64,000 nt of DNA from Phocoena phocoena (Eukaryota; Chordata; Mammalia; Artiodactyla; Phocoenidae), in contig NC_089225.1 of NCBI RefSeq assembly GCF_963924675.1, positions 81,441,951-81,505,950 of the forward strand. Reading direction: 5' to 3'. Positions within the stretch are counted from its first letter, which is position 1, and each line of letters starts with the position of its first letter. The notes under the pieces are model-generated. The model was not told the origin of the DNA, did not search any database, and was given only the letters and a program-made list of their open reading frames with translations. Shown piece after piece: positions 48,801-62,500 of the stretch. The translations under genes were made by a program, and so were the position numbers.

Positions 48801-51800
48801 TGAGTATTTACTGAGCACCTATTTTGGCCAGGTACTCTGATGGCTGCTAGATACACAGCAGCAGACACAATAGGCGTGTTCCCTACCCTATTCCTCTGCT
48901 AATTAAAAAGATTAGCCACCTTCATAGCAACTTAGAGAATCTTTCATAACTAGCTCTATAATTATATATATTTTTTCAAGTTTGCAAACATTTTCTTTTT
49001 TTTTTATACATCTTTATTGGAGTATAATTGCTTCACAATGCTGTGTTAGCTTCTGTTGTACAACAAAGTGAATCAGCCATATGCATACGTATACCCCCAT
49101 ATTCCCTCCCTCTTGAGGCTCCCTCCCACCCTCCCTATCCCATCCCTCTAGGTGGTCACAAAGCACCGAGCTGATCTCCCTGTGTTATGAGGCTGCTTCC
49201 CACTAGCTATCTATTTTACATTTGGTAGTGTATATATGTCCATGCCACTCTCTCATTTTGTCCCAGCTTCCACCTCCCACCAACCCCCCTCATGTCCTCA
49301 AGTCCATTCTCTATGTTTACATCTTTATTCCTGCCCTGCCACTAGGTTTATCAGTACCATTTTTTTTAGATTCCATATATGTGTGTTAGCATACAATATT
49401 TGTTCTTCTCTTTCTGACTTACTCCACTCTGTATGACAGACCCTAGGTCCACCCACCTCACTATAAATAACTCATTTTCGTTTCTTTTTATGGCTAATAT
49501 TCCATTGTATATATGTGCCACATCACATACACCTAAACGTTTCGATGGACGTTTAGGTTGCTTCCATGTCCTGGCTATTGTAAATGAACATTGTGGTACA
49601 TGTCTCTTTTTGAATTATGGTTTTCTCAGGGTATATGTCCAGCAGCGGGATTGCTGGGTCATATGGTAGTTCTATTTTTAGTTTTTTAATGAACGACCAT
49701 ACTGTTCTCCCTACTGACTGAATAAATTTACATTCCCGTCAACAGTGCAAGAGGGTTCCGTTTTCATCAAACCCTCTCCAGCGTTATTTATTTGTAGATT
49801 TTTTGATGATGGCCATTCTGATCGGTGTCAGGTGATACCTCATTGCAATTTTGATTTGCATTTCTCTAATAATTAGTGACATTGAGCATCTTTTCATGTG
49901 CCTCTTGGCCATCTGTATGTCTTCTTCGGTGAAATGTCTATTTAGGTCTTCTGCCCATTTTTTAATTGGGTTGTTTTTTTGATATTGAGCTCCATGAGCT
50001 GTTTGTGTATTTTGGAGATTAATCCTTTGTCCATTGTTTCATTTGCAAATATTTTCTCCCATTCTGAGGGTTGTCTTTTCATCTTGTTTATGGTATCCTT
50101 TGCTGTGCAAAAGCTTTTAAGCTTAGTTAGTTCCCATTTGTTTACTTTTGGTTTTATTTTCATTACTCTAGGAGGTGGGTCAAAAAAGATCTTGCTGTGA
50201 TTTATGTCAGAGTGTTTTTCCTATGTTTTCCTCTAAGAGTTTTATAGTGTCCAGTCTTACATTTAGGTGTTTAATCCATTTTGAGTTTATTTTTGTGTAT
50301 GGTGTTAGGGGGTGTTCTAATTTCATTCTTTTACATGTAGCTGTCCAGTTTTCCCAGCACCACTTATTGAAGAGGCTGTCTTTTCTCCATTGTCTGTTCT
50401 TGCTTCCTTTGTCTTAAATTAAGTGACCGTATGTGCATGGGTTTATCTCTGGGCTTTCTATCCTGTACCATTGATCTATATTTCTGTCTTTGTGCCAGTA
50501 CCATAGTGTCTTGATTACTGTAGCTTTGTAGTATAATTTGAAGTTGGGGAGCCTGATTCCTCCAGCTCCGTTTTTTTTTTCCTCAAGATTGCTTTTACTA
50601 TTCGCGGTCTTTTGTGTTTCCATACAAATTGTAAAATTGTTTGTTCTAATTCTGTGAAGAATGCCATTGGTAGTTTGATAGGAATTGCATTGAATCTGTA
50701 GATTGCTTTGGGTAGTAGAGTCATTTTCACAATATTGATTCTTCCAATCCAAGAACATTGTATATTTCTCCAACTGTTTATATCGTCTTTGATTTCTTTC
50801 ATCAGTGTTTTATAGTTTTCTGAGTACAAGTCTTTCACCTCCTTAGTTAGGTTTATTCCTAGGTATTTTATTCTTTTTGTTGTGATGGTAAATGGGATTG
50901 TTTCCTTAATTTCTCTTTCTGATTTTTCATTGTTAGTGTATAGGAATGCCAGAGATTTCTGTGCATTAATTTTGTATCCTGCAATGTTACCAAATTCACT
51001 GATTAGTTCTAGTAATTTTTTGGTGGCATCTTTAGGATTTTCTATGTATAGTATCATGTCATCTGCAAACAGTGACAGTTTTACTTCTTCTTTTCCAATT
51101 TGTATCCTTTTATTTCTTTTTCTTCTCTGATTGCCATGGCTAGGACTTCCAAAACTATGTTGAATAATAGTGGCGAGAGTGGGCATCCTTGTCTTGTCCC
51201 TGATCTTAGGGGAAATGCTTTCAGTTTTTCACCATTGAGAATGATGTTTTTTGTGGGTTTGTCATATATGGCCTTTATTACGTTGAGGTAGTTTCTCTCT
51301 ATGCCCACTTTCTGGAGAGTTTTTATCATAAATGGGTGTTGAATTTTGTCAGAAGCTTTTTCTGCATCTATTGATATGATCATATGGTTTTTATTCCTTA
51401 ATTTGCTAATATGGTGTATCCCATTGATTTGCGTATATTGAAGAATCCTTGCATTCCTGGGATAAATCCCACTTGATCATGGTGTATCATCATTTTAATA
51501 TGTTGTTGGATTCTGTTTGCTAGTATTTTGTTCAGGATTTTTGCATCTATGTTCATCAGTGATATTGGTCTATAATTTTTTTTGTGATATCTTTTTCTGG
51601 TTTTGGTATCAGGGTGATGGTGGCTTCATAGAACGAATTTGGAAGTGTTCCTCCATCTGCAATTTTTTGGAAGAGTTCGAGAAGGATCGGTGTTAGCTCT
51701 TCTCTAAATGTTTTTTTGTTTGTTTTTTTGCGGTATGCGGGCCTCTCACTGTTGTGGCCTCTCCCATCGCGGAGCACAGGCTCCGGACGCGCAGGCTCAG

Positions 51801-54800
51801 CGGCCATGGCTCATGGGCCCAGCCGCTCCACGGCATGTGGGATCTTCCTGGACCGGGGCACGAACCCATGTCCCCTGCATCGGCAGACGGACTCAACCAC
51901 TGCGCCACCAGGGAAGCCCTCTAAATGTTTGATAGAATTTGCCTGTGAAGTCATCTGGTCCTGGGCTTTTGTTTGTTGCAAGATTTTTAATTACAGTTTC
52001 AATTTCATTATTTGCTATAGGTCTGTTTATATTTTATAATCCTTCCTGGTTCAGTCTTGGAAAATTGTACCTTTCCAAGAATTTGTCCATTTCTTTGTGG
52101 TTGTCCATTTTATTGGCATATAGTTGTTTGTAGTAGTCTCTTAATCCTTTGTATTTCTGTGATGTCAGTTGTGATTTCTCCTGTTTCATTTCTAATTTTA
52201 TTGATTTGCGTCATCTCCTGTTTTTTCTTGATGAGTCTGGCTAAGGGTTTATCAATTTTGTTTGTCTTCTCAACCAACTTTTAGTTTTATTGATCTTTGC
52301 TATTGTTTTCTTTGTTTCTATTTCATTTATTTCTGCTCTAATATTTATGATTTCTTTCCTTCTACTGACTTTGGGTTTTCTTTGTTCTTCTTTCTTTAGT
52401 TGCTTTAGGTGTAGGGTTAGATTCTTTATTTGACATTTTTCTTGTTTCTAAGGTAGGATTGAATTGCTATAAACTTCCCTCTTAGAACTGCTTTTGCTGC
52501 ATCCTGTAGGTTTTCGGTCATTGTGTTTTCATTGTCATTTGTTTCTATGTATTTTTTTATTTCTTCTTTGATTTCCTCAGTGATCTCTGGTTATTTAGTA
52601 GTGCACTGTTTAGCCTCCATGTATTTGTGTTTTTTACAGTTTTTTTCCTGTAATTGATTTCCAACCTCATAGCATTGTGGTCAGAAAAGGTGCTTGATAT
52701 GATTTTAATTTTCTTAAATTTTCCATGGCTTGATTTGTGACCCAAGATGTGATCTATCCTGGAGAATATTCCATGTGCACTTGAGAAGAAAGTGTGTTCT
52801 GCCACTTTCAGGTGGAATGTTCTCTAAATATCAATTAAATCTATCTGGTCTATTGTGTCATTTGAAGCTTGTGTTTCCTTATTTATTTTCTGGTTTGATG
52901 ATCTGTCCACTGGTGTAAGTGGGGTGTTAAAGTCCCCTACTATTATTGTGTTACTGTCAATTTCCCTCTTAATGGTTGTTAGCATTTGCCTTATGTATTG
53001 AGGTGCTCCTATGTTGGGTGCATAAACATTTATATTTATTATATTTTCTTCTTGGATTGATCCCTTGATCGTTATGTAGAGTCCTTCCTTATCTCTTGTA
53101 ACAGTCTTTATTTTAAAGTCTATTTTATCTGATACGAGTATTGCTACTCCAGCTTTCTTTTGATTTCCATTTGCATGCAATATATTATTCCATCCCTTCA
53201 CTTTCAGTCTGTATGTGTCCCTCGGTCTGAAGTGGCTCTCTTGTAGACAGCATATATATGGGTCTTGTTTTTGTATCCATTCAGCCAGTCTGTGTCTTTT
53301 GGTTGGGGCATTTAATCCATTTACATTCAACATCATTATTGATATGTGTGTTCCTATTACCATTTTCTTAATTGTTTTGGGGTTGTTTTTGTAGGTTCTT
53401 TTCTTCTCTTGTGTTTCCCACTTAGAGAAGTTCCTTTAGCATTTGTTGTAGAGCTGGTTTGGTGGCGCTGAATTCTCTTAGCTTTTGCTTGACTGAAAAG
53501 CTTTTGATTTCTCCTTCGAATCTGAATGAGATCCTTGCTGGATAGAGTAATCTTGATTGTTGGTTTTTCTCTTTCATCACTTTAAGTATATCCTGCCACT
53601 CCCTTCTGGCCTGCAGAGTTTCTGCTGAAAAATCATCTGATAACCTTATGGGGATTCCTTTGTATGTTATTTGTTGCTTTTCCCTTGTTTCTTTTAAAAT
53701 TTTTTTTTGAATTTAATTTTTGATAGTTTGATTAATATGTGTCTTGGTGTGTTTCTCCTAGTGTTTATCCTGTATGGGACTCTCTGCGCTTCCTGGACTT
53801 GGGTGACTATTTCCTTTCCCATGTTAGGGAAGTTTTCCATAATCTCTTCAAATATTTTCTCAGACCCTTTATTTTTCTCTGGGACCCCTATAATTTGAAT
53901 GTTGTTGCATTTAGTGTTTTCCCAGAGGTCTCTGGGATAGTCTTCAATTCTTTTCATTCTTTTTTCTTTATTCTGCTCCTCGGCAGTTGTTTGCACCATT
54001 CTGTCTTCCAACTCACTTATTCGTTCTGCCTCAGTTATTCTGTATTGATTCCTTCTAGTGTATTTTTCATTTCAGTTATTGTATTATTCATCTCTGTTTG
54101 TTTGTTCTTTAGTTCTTCTAGATCTTTGTTAAACATTTTTTGTATTTTCTCAATCTGTGCCTCCATTCTATTCCTGAGATTCTGGATCATCTTTACTATC
54201 ATTACTCTGGATTCTTTTTCAGGTAGATTGCCTATTTCCTCTTCATTTATTTGGTCTTGTAGGTTTTTACCTTGCTCCTTCATCTGTGACATATTTTTTT
54301 TCTGTCTCTTTGTTGTTGGGTGGGATTGTGTTCCTGTCTTACTGGTTGTTTGGCCTGAGGCTTCCAACACTGGAGTCTGTAGGCTGTTGGGTAGAGCTGA
54401 GTCTTGGTGCTGAGATGAGGACCTCTGGGAGACCTCACTCCAATGAATATTCCCTGGGGTCTGAGGTTCTCTGTAGTCCAGTGGTTTGGACTCAGAGCTC
54501 CCACCACAGGAGCTTCAGCCTGACTGAAGCTTGTGAACCAAGCTCTCACAAGTGCATGGGGTAGCAAAAAAAAAAAAAAAAAGAAACAAGAAAAGAAAAA
54601 ACAGAAAAAAGGAGAACAATAACAAAGAGTAAAGAATAAACTTAGACTAGGAAACTAACAGATATGTTAGAAAGAATATAAAAATAAAAATATAGATGAA
54701 GGTAAAACAGAACCACAATTGTAAAACAGAGGAGAAAGAAAAAAGAAAACAAAAAGGTGGAAAAGGCCTTGGCTGTGGAGGATGATGCCTACGCAGGGGC

Positions 54801-57800
54801 GGGGTTTGGGCAGTGGGCAGGGCCTATGCTTAGGACCCAAAGGGCTGGAAAAGGCCCTGCGGGGTGGGGGCAGGGGTGAGGCTTAGGCTCAACAGAAGGG
54901 GCCCAGGCATGCCTCTGGTCTCAGAGGGTGGGGGACCCGGCCTGGGAGGCCAGCAGGCTTCCTAGGCCCGAGTGGGTGGAGCAAGCACCCTCTCCTGCTC
55001 CTCCGGTCCTGGAGGGCCCCTCCCACCTGCCCCTCCTGTTCTCCCTTGCCCTCCCTCCTATGCCCCCAGGACCACTGTGGCCTGGAGGGGGCCTCTGAGA
55101 GCATAGGACCTGGCCTGAGAGCCAGGCAGGCTCCCAGGCCTTTTGGGCAGGGGAAACGCTCGTCACACTCTCCCCGATCCAAGACCCCGAGGGTCCCTCT
55201 AGGCATGGGAACCCCTCCCCTCTTCCAGCCACCCCTCAGGGGCACTGGTCCTGTCTGGCCTCCACTTCTCCTTCCTTCTCGGTTCCCCCATATCCTACCA
55301 GTTTGCTTGGGGGTTCCTCCCATCTCCTTGGGCATCGAGGTCCCCCACCAGCATCTGGCAGGTTCCCTATTGTGGGGAGACACGAACTCCGTGTCTTCCC
55401 ATGCTGCCATCCTGACTCTGCCCCCCATAATTATATTTTAAATGTTTATTTTTGCAACTAGGAGATAACACTTTCATTTGAATAGGCAAATGTTAAAAGT
55501 TTTTATATAAGAACAAGTTCCCTAGTTTTATTAACCTATGTATAAATGTCTTAATAATGTGCATTATTTTGAATATCTTTCTATAAAAATAGAAACTTGG
55601 TTTAAAAAGAACTTCCAGGACTTTCAGCCTGTTAGCAGCATTAGTGAGGAAGCAATCATAGAACTAATCTTTTTTGAAGGCTAGGCACATGACATAATCT
55701 TCCCCCCAACTCAATCTTTTTTTTGAAACTTTACATCAACTCTAGTTGGTAAAGTGTTATTTTTGTCATAGTGATGAAGGAATATGAACTTCAGAGAGGT
55801 TAGGTAACACATCTGAGGTCACAGAGCTAGTAATCAGAGTCATTACTTATTCAAATCCATTCTATTATATTCAAAATATCCTTTCTACTTTATTATGATA
55901 CATTTAGAAATCCTTAACTCAAGCATTTTTCCTTTTGCAACAGTTAAAATAAAAATAGAAATCTATTTTTATGATACATTTTGTGTAAGTGGTAAGCAAA
56001 ATGCAGGAGAGACATTTTAAAGAAAATAATATATAATATTGTATATTTGTCAATTCTGATTCTTTCATCCACTCTACAGCACTGTAATTGCAAGTCTTTA
56101 AGTTAGAAAACTGTTTCAGCTGAGAATCTTTTAATATCATCCTCTAGTAGAAAACATTACAAAGTAATTATTCCCAGTCCATATATGAGAAAACTGAGCC
56201 AAAAATAGACAGAGGCACCTCTGTGAGGTCATACAGTGAGGTGGAGGATAGCAATTAGAAGCACTGAGTTGCTGGTTACCGCATATAGATTACCATAGGC
56301 CTGGTTGTCAAGAAGTCCTCCGTTAAATGCAATCAAATAACGTCAGAGACATAACACATTTATATGTGTATAGTTGTATTTTTATAAAACAAAATAATGC
56401 CATGTGATTGGGATAACAATTCCAAAGAAGTCAGATGATAACTATTATCTAACATTTGTCTTCATATTTTTCTAAATTTATGTAGGTGATTTCTTGGAAT
56501 GTGTAACTCAGCTCATTGACTTGATTTGTGACACTCAGGCCAGAGAAAACATGGCATCAGGAACTACAAATTCTTTTCAATTCAATGCCCAATGTGGGTT
56601 GGGCCTGAGAATTGACTCCATTATTGACTCCTACATAAACTCATGACAACTGTCTGGTCTTCATTAATTCACAAGCACTTACTGAGCACCACATGCCAGG
56701 CGTATGCTAGGTGCTCAAGGAGTTCAGAGCCTAGGAGGACTTTGACTACCAGGCACTCACGCTATATAGCTGTGGCCCAGGACTTTGAGAATCAGCCTTG
56801 TTCTTTGTCATTGTCATCTTTACATTTTCTTCTAAAGTAGAACAGAGAGTAACATCAAACATCCTGACCCATTTCACTTGCAAAGCTTCAATTTTCCTAA
56901 AACTTCACTAAGCCACAAACCCCAATGAAATTAACAAAACAAAGAAATTAGATATTCTCATATCATTGCAAGGTGAAAATGATAATTTTTTTCTAAATTA
57001 TTACTCTCACATATATGAGAATCAGGTTAAATTTCATTAGCTGGAATTTCATTGGTATTTAGTTGGTCATATTAAACACCTTTGGGGACACTTAAAGAAA
57101 GAAATACTTCACATTTTTTAAATGAGCTGACTAACGTTTCATCATGGGTCATTTTTTTCTGATTTTGGGATTATGTTGTTTTCTTCAGGTTTTCTCTTGG
57201 GCTTTCTGGGTGTTCTCATGATCATACCAAGTTAGTATATGTAAAATTCTTAGACCAGTGCCTGGCATGTAGTAAATGCCCAATGAGTGTTAGCCATCAT
57301 CATCATCATTATTATCATTATAAAAGTATTTTAGAAGCACTTAAAGTAATTCTATTGTGATTCCATTTGTCTGGAGCATTAAAGACTCCCTTGTTTATCT
57401 TTGCGTCGACTTTGAAGAAGAACAAAAATAAGTATATCTAGACTGTGAATTATAAAAACAATAATTTTACAGGAATCAGAATGCTCTGATTTTAGGATTT
57501 TTCCTCTTCTCAGTTGGCTTTGCATCCCTCAGCTAATTATCCTGTAGAACACACCATATTCTGCTGTGAAGTTTACGAGGTAGCCTTGAAATTAGAAGAA
57601 AAGACCTTTCCTTCCTGGGTTTCAGACCCACACATCTGAGGTGGTAGGCATCTTAGATATCTCTGGTGGATGGACCAAACAACATACCAATATCATGAGA
57701 AAACTGCTTTAAACATCATCTACTCTTTCACATAAATACCCTATTATTACTTGTCAAAAGTCACAGTTTCCCTATAAGTATTTCAGTGGTTCTGGGGTGT

Positions 57801-59484
57801 TTAAAAAAAAAAAAAAGCTGTAGTAGACATGTCATAACACACACGACATTTATAACTAAAATAAACATGGAATAAAAGCATCTTCGGGCTTCCCTAGTGG
57901 CGCAGTGGTTGAGAGTCCGCCTACCGATGCGGGGGACACGGGTTCGTGCCCCGGTCTGGGAGGATCCCACATGCCGCGGAGCGGCTGGACCCGTGAGCCA
58001 TGGCCGCTGAGCCTGCACGTCCGGAGCCTGTGCTCCGCGATGGGAGAGGCCGCGGCGGTGAGAGGCCCGTGTACCGCAAAAAAAGAAAAAAAAAAAAAAG
58101 CATCTTCAACAGAAATACTCTATGCCAACCAATAATATGTATAGAAATATTAGGTAATTAGTGACCACTAATTGAATAGCAAATATTTACCGAGTGCTTA
58201 TAATACCCCAGACGTTGTTGTAGCCACTGCCAATACAGCAATAAGCAAAATAGACAAAAGTGCCTGCTCTCATTGGAGTTTATATTCCGAAAGGTGGAGG
58301 CAGACAACAAACAGGTAATATGTCAGGGTTGATAAGTGCTCTGGAGAAGGAGACAGCAGGGCACAGGGATAGAGGATACCTGAGCGTGGGGCAGGGGCAG
58401 GGGCTCGGACTTATATATATGATATGAGCAGAGACCTGAAGGAAGCGAGGGAGGAAGCATGCTGAGCTGAGACAACAAGGTTACTGGCAGGGACAAGGGC
58501 AAGTGTAAGACCTGGGGTGTCAGTGTGTTTGGAAGCATCCAAGGAACAGCCTTGGATGTCCAGTGGCCAGAGACAAGTGAATGAGGATGCAGTGAGGAGA
58601 GGAGGGCAGGGCAGTACCAAGGGTGGACAGGCATTGTATGTCCCTTCCATCTCACTCTGAGTGAGATGAGACACCACGGGCAGATTTGGAGCCAGGAGGA
58701 CATGTCCTGACTTCCATTTGAGAAGGGGAACAGTGGCTGGGTTCTATGGAGAAGAGACCGTCGGAAGGAAGGGAGGAAGCAGGGAGACTAGTTAGGAGAC
58801 ATTTGCAGTAATTCGGGCACCGTATGATGGTGGCCTGGCCCTGGATGGGAGCAGAGGAGATGGTAAGAAGGGAGGAACTCTGGACATGTGTTAAAGGTAT
58901 TGCCAGAAGATTTGCTGATGGATTGGAAGAGGGTGTGAGAAGGAGTTGAGAGGAGTACTTACTCAAGTGGGGAATCCTCATCATATTGATTAATGGCTTC
59001 AAAAGATTTCTGAAAAATTGTGAAGATAAGACTAACAATGCAAATGTAAGAGAACAACAGAGAAATGGCAAAAGTGACACTTTTCCTACTCCTATAAAAC
59101 AAATTATCAAGAAAACTATATGAAATAAAGATTTATACCCAATGTTGTCATTAGCAGTGAGCCTCATCCTAAGAAGATATTGCTCCTTGAGCTTTTTACC
59201 AAATGACAGTGTGAGGCCATTGTGATTAACAAAACATACCATCATGGTTAAAAATAAGCATCAGGGGGCTTCCCTGGTGGCACAGTGGTTGAGAGTCCGC
59301 CTGCTGATGCAGGCAACGCGGGTTCGTGCCCCGGACCGGCAAGATCCCACATGCCGCGGAGCAGCTGGGCCCGTGAGCCGCTGAGCCTGCACATCCGGAG
59401 CCTGTGCTCCGCAACGGGAGAGGCCACAACAGTGAGAGGCCCGCGTACCGCAAAAAAAAAAAATCTAATTTGGTATATGCTTTG

Positions 59485-59529
<45 letters not shown>

Positions 59530-62500
59530 AAGATGAGAGAGAGGGAGGGAGGGGGAGAGAGAGAAAGAGAGAGAGAAGTTCATGAACATAATTTGTAAAT
59601 AAAAATATACATAAAATACAAGCATTCTCAACCGATTGTCCGAAGTCAGTGTTGTAAGTATGGATGGTGTTGAAAACTCTAGCAGAAACATGACATAAAC
59701 AAAATTTTAAGATGTTAATCTGGGAGTGGAGGTTTAGTGAGGTTCAAATTGATAGGGCAGCTTAGAAGCTGAAGGCTGGGATATTTTAATTTGCAACAGG
59801 GGTGATGCTTTATATTTATGCATGGGATCTGATTCCATCCACTTGTCAACCCTGTGAAGTCAGGTCAGGAAAGGCATTATCTCCTTTTCACAAGGAGTGA
59901 ATGGAGACTTGGGTTGGGATTCTTTCCTGAGCTCGCTCGGGTAGAAAGTGACAAGGCCAGGATTCACATTAGGCCTGTGGCTCTACAGTCAGTTCTCTAT
60001 TAAGACACCCAGTAAATATATTTGAAAACATTAAGTACTTAGCCTTGGCTGAGCATTGTACTAGGTGATGTGGCAGCATCTGAAAGAGAGGGAAAGTTGC
60101 TCCATTTCCACATCGTCTTTGGTCTGGGACTAGGGACAGTAAACAGATGCCTGTGAAATAATTTACTACGTTTACAAAGCAATGTACTTGTAAAAGTGAA
60201 ATAATAAATTTAGTTCATAAGAATTCAGGGGGGAAAACTATAAGTTAGAACATTAGTCATTCAAGCAGAGTAGGGTTAGCAGGTACAGTAGGGCTCCTAT
60301 GATGGTAAGGTTCCCAGCTCAAACCAAGGTAAAGAAGGAAATTCACTGGCTCACAGATCTGATAACTACAGGCTTGCAGGGTGCAAAGGACGTCACCAGG
60401 AATCTGTCCATCACCCAACACTGTTTTCCTCTGCCTTAGGTTTAGTCCCAGGCATTGGTAATCTGGCCACAGCAGCTCCCGGTTAAATCCTACAAACTCA
60501 GCCCTTATACTGGAAAAGAAAGCATGTCTTTCCTAACGGCACAAGCAAAGTTAGAGCTCTCTTAAGGCTTGGATTTTGTGCCTGTCTCTGAACCAATCAC
60601 TGTGGCTGGGGGATGTTGTGCTCTGATTGGCCAGACCTAGGTCACATGCCCAATCTTAGGTAGGGGTGGTATCAGCCCCATCAGAGTAGCATGGGCTGGG
60701 TAGGGAGAGGGTTGGTTCCCCAGAGTAAAATAGAGGTGTCCCCACTAGAAAGGAAAGTGGCTGCCAGGACATAAAACAACAGGATCATTACAACAGGATA
60801 AGATTCCTGAAGGAAGTAATTGTAAAATTTTGAGTATTTGAGTTAGTCTGTTTTTAATCTTATGGAATTCTGGGAGAGAGTAAGTGGAAGAGATTCATGA
60901 TATGCAGGCAGACCCTGCAGAACACTGATTTGAGTTTTTACACTTCACTTTTCCTTTCCTTTAAGTCTTAAAGACACTATTTCTTCAAGCAGGGATGCCC
61001 TGAGCTGAGACTCACCATCTCCTTATTGTGCCTTTTCTGGTCTCCACCCTCCTGAAGGTCTTCCTATCTCTGGAGCCCCCAGAGTCATCCTTTCAAACCC
61101 TCTCCCAGCCACTCACTGGCCTTTTGTGGTGACTTCTCCCCTTTAGAGCTGCCTTTAGTGACCTAATAATAACCTGTTATCGAAGATGCAAGAGACAGTC
61201 CTCAGCTCTTCCCACTCATCCGGGCTCCCCAAGTTTGTCCCTCTCCTCTTTTTAAGTGTGAATTTCCTCCTTTCCACAGGTTTTCAATTCTCCCATTAAG
61301 AAATCCCATCCACTCTCTATATTATGATTCAGCAATCCATCCCATGTTCTTATCCCTGCCTTCCATCAGTCATATCTACAGGCCCTGCTGACCCCCTGTG
61401 GGACTTTGAATATTAGAGAATGGTCACACGTTGCAAAGTCCTGCTGTAGAAGGCACAGCACTCCTTCTCCTTCTCCTCCAATGGCCTTTATCTCTCCAGG
61501 CTTCCTCTCCTGTAGCTCTGAAGCAGAGATGATAAGCTTCCCAGAGGAAGGCATTTGCAAAGTGCTCTGAGCGCTTTGATGAAATTGATTGGGTAAATGG
61601 AAACATATTTTTTGCAACTGCTTTAGCCTGTAAGAAAAATAAGTTATGTAAATGCAATGATTCACCATTTAATAAATAATGAAGATTGTTTTATAGCTTT
61701 AAATATTATTTCACAACAAGAGATTTTTTTCCAACATTAAAAAACCAGAATGGTTGATTTGAAATGTTTAAAAAATAAATAGTGCTTGATATTTTTAAAG
61801 CAGTACTTTCATGATCAATGATTGAATTAAAATTTTGTTTAATTTTTCTAGCTTCTCTCCTGAAGGGTTTGAAACATGCCAATATTGTGCTGCTCCATGA
61901 CATTATCCATACCAAAGAGACACTGACATTCGTTTTTGAATATATGGTGAGTTGCCCCAGCATTTTATAAAGCATAAGGGAAAAGCCTGGTGCTTGTATA
62001 ATGAATCTGTTAATATTTTACGGCATGATAAAACTTCCATTACAATGTGGAAAGTGTCATGGAACTTTTCATTATTGTGATTAGTGGAGCCTATTGCTTT
62101 TATGCTCATTCTTTAGTCCTGCTCCTTTACCCGCTATATTTGCTGCCTTTTCCCCCCTCACCAGCAATAATAAACACTTTGAGTTTGCCTCCTAAATAAA
62201 ACTTTTGCACTTATTTTTTTAATCTATTTTTAATCACTATCCGAGCAGAACCCAACATTTTTTCATTGACAATAAAGACATAAACCACAAGGTTTTAAAA
62301 AATTGTATACAAGTTTACTAAAGAATACATCATTTTGTATTTCTGAAAGAAAAAATTGTTCAAATATTAGCAGAAAGGAATCATAAGGCATGTGTACCTG
62401 ACTTGCCTCCAAGGACACTGAAGAGTACAAAATCCCCATGTCATTGTGTTCAGGGGCAGTCATTTAAAATGAGCCTCTCTTGTGCCGAGAAACAGGCTTC

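Larger units (their letters stand above)
49008..55426 (-). mobile_element. Essentially full-length L1 in CDK15 intron 4, antisense, inactivated
   Basis: About 6.4 kb. The 3' end (ACATCTTTATTGGAGTATAATTGC, 49008) lies left, then ORF2 (about 53363 back to 49370), ORF1 (54370 back to about 53410) and a GC-rich 5' UTR to 55426, beginning on the minus strand GGGGGGCAGAGTCAGGATGG as full-length elements do. The ORF1 coiled-coil half (54035-54370) and RNA-binding half (53694-54011) are in different frames. ORF2 endonuclease, starting [20 protein letters not shown], is open only to 52824. The reverse transcriptase is split by a SINE at 51.7-51.9 kb and several frameshifts. ATAATTATAT occurs at 48958-48967 and 55427-55436, a probable target duplication. 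Confidence 0.94.
45766..61851 (+). other. CDK15: CDK15 intron 4 (16086 bp)
   Basis: Large intron between the PFTAIRE exon and the hinge exon. It contains CHR SINEs at 45856-46074, 48120-48325, 57886-58096 and 59266-59460, a full-length antisense L1 (about 49008-55426), MIR and L2 remnants, and TG/GA microsatellites. The stretches 46700-48105, 56270-57235 and 60780-61850 show no gene and no repeat I can name. An ORF of about 96 codons at 47577-47867 has no family match I know. Confidence 0.8.

Noticed and set aside
58652..59245. 197-codon minus-strand ORF
   Set aside because: It overlaps an antisense L2 remnant, its translation resembles L2 sense-strand 3' sequence read by chance, and it has no exon or start context.
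10254..59460. tRNA genes suggested by GGTTCGAGCCC and GGTTCGTGCCC boxes
   Set aside because: These B-box-like words lie in every CHR SINE, which derives from a tRNA. None folds as a complete tRNA gene.
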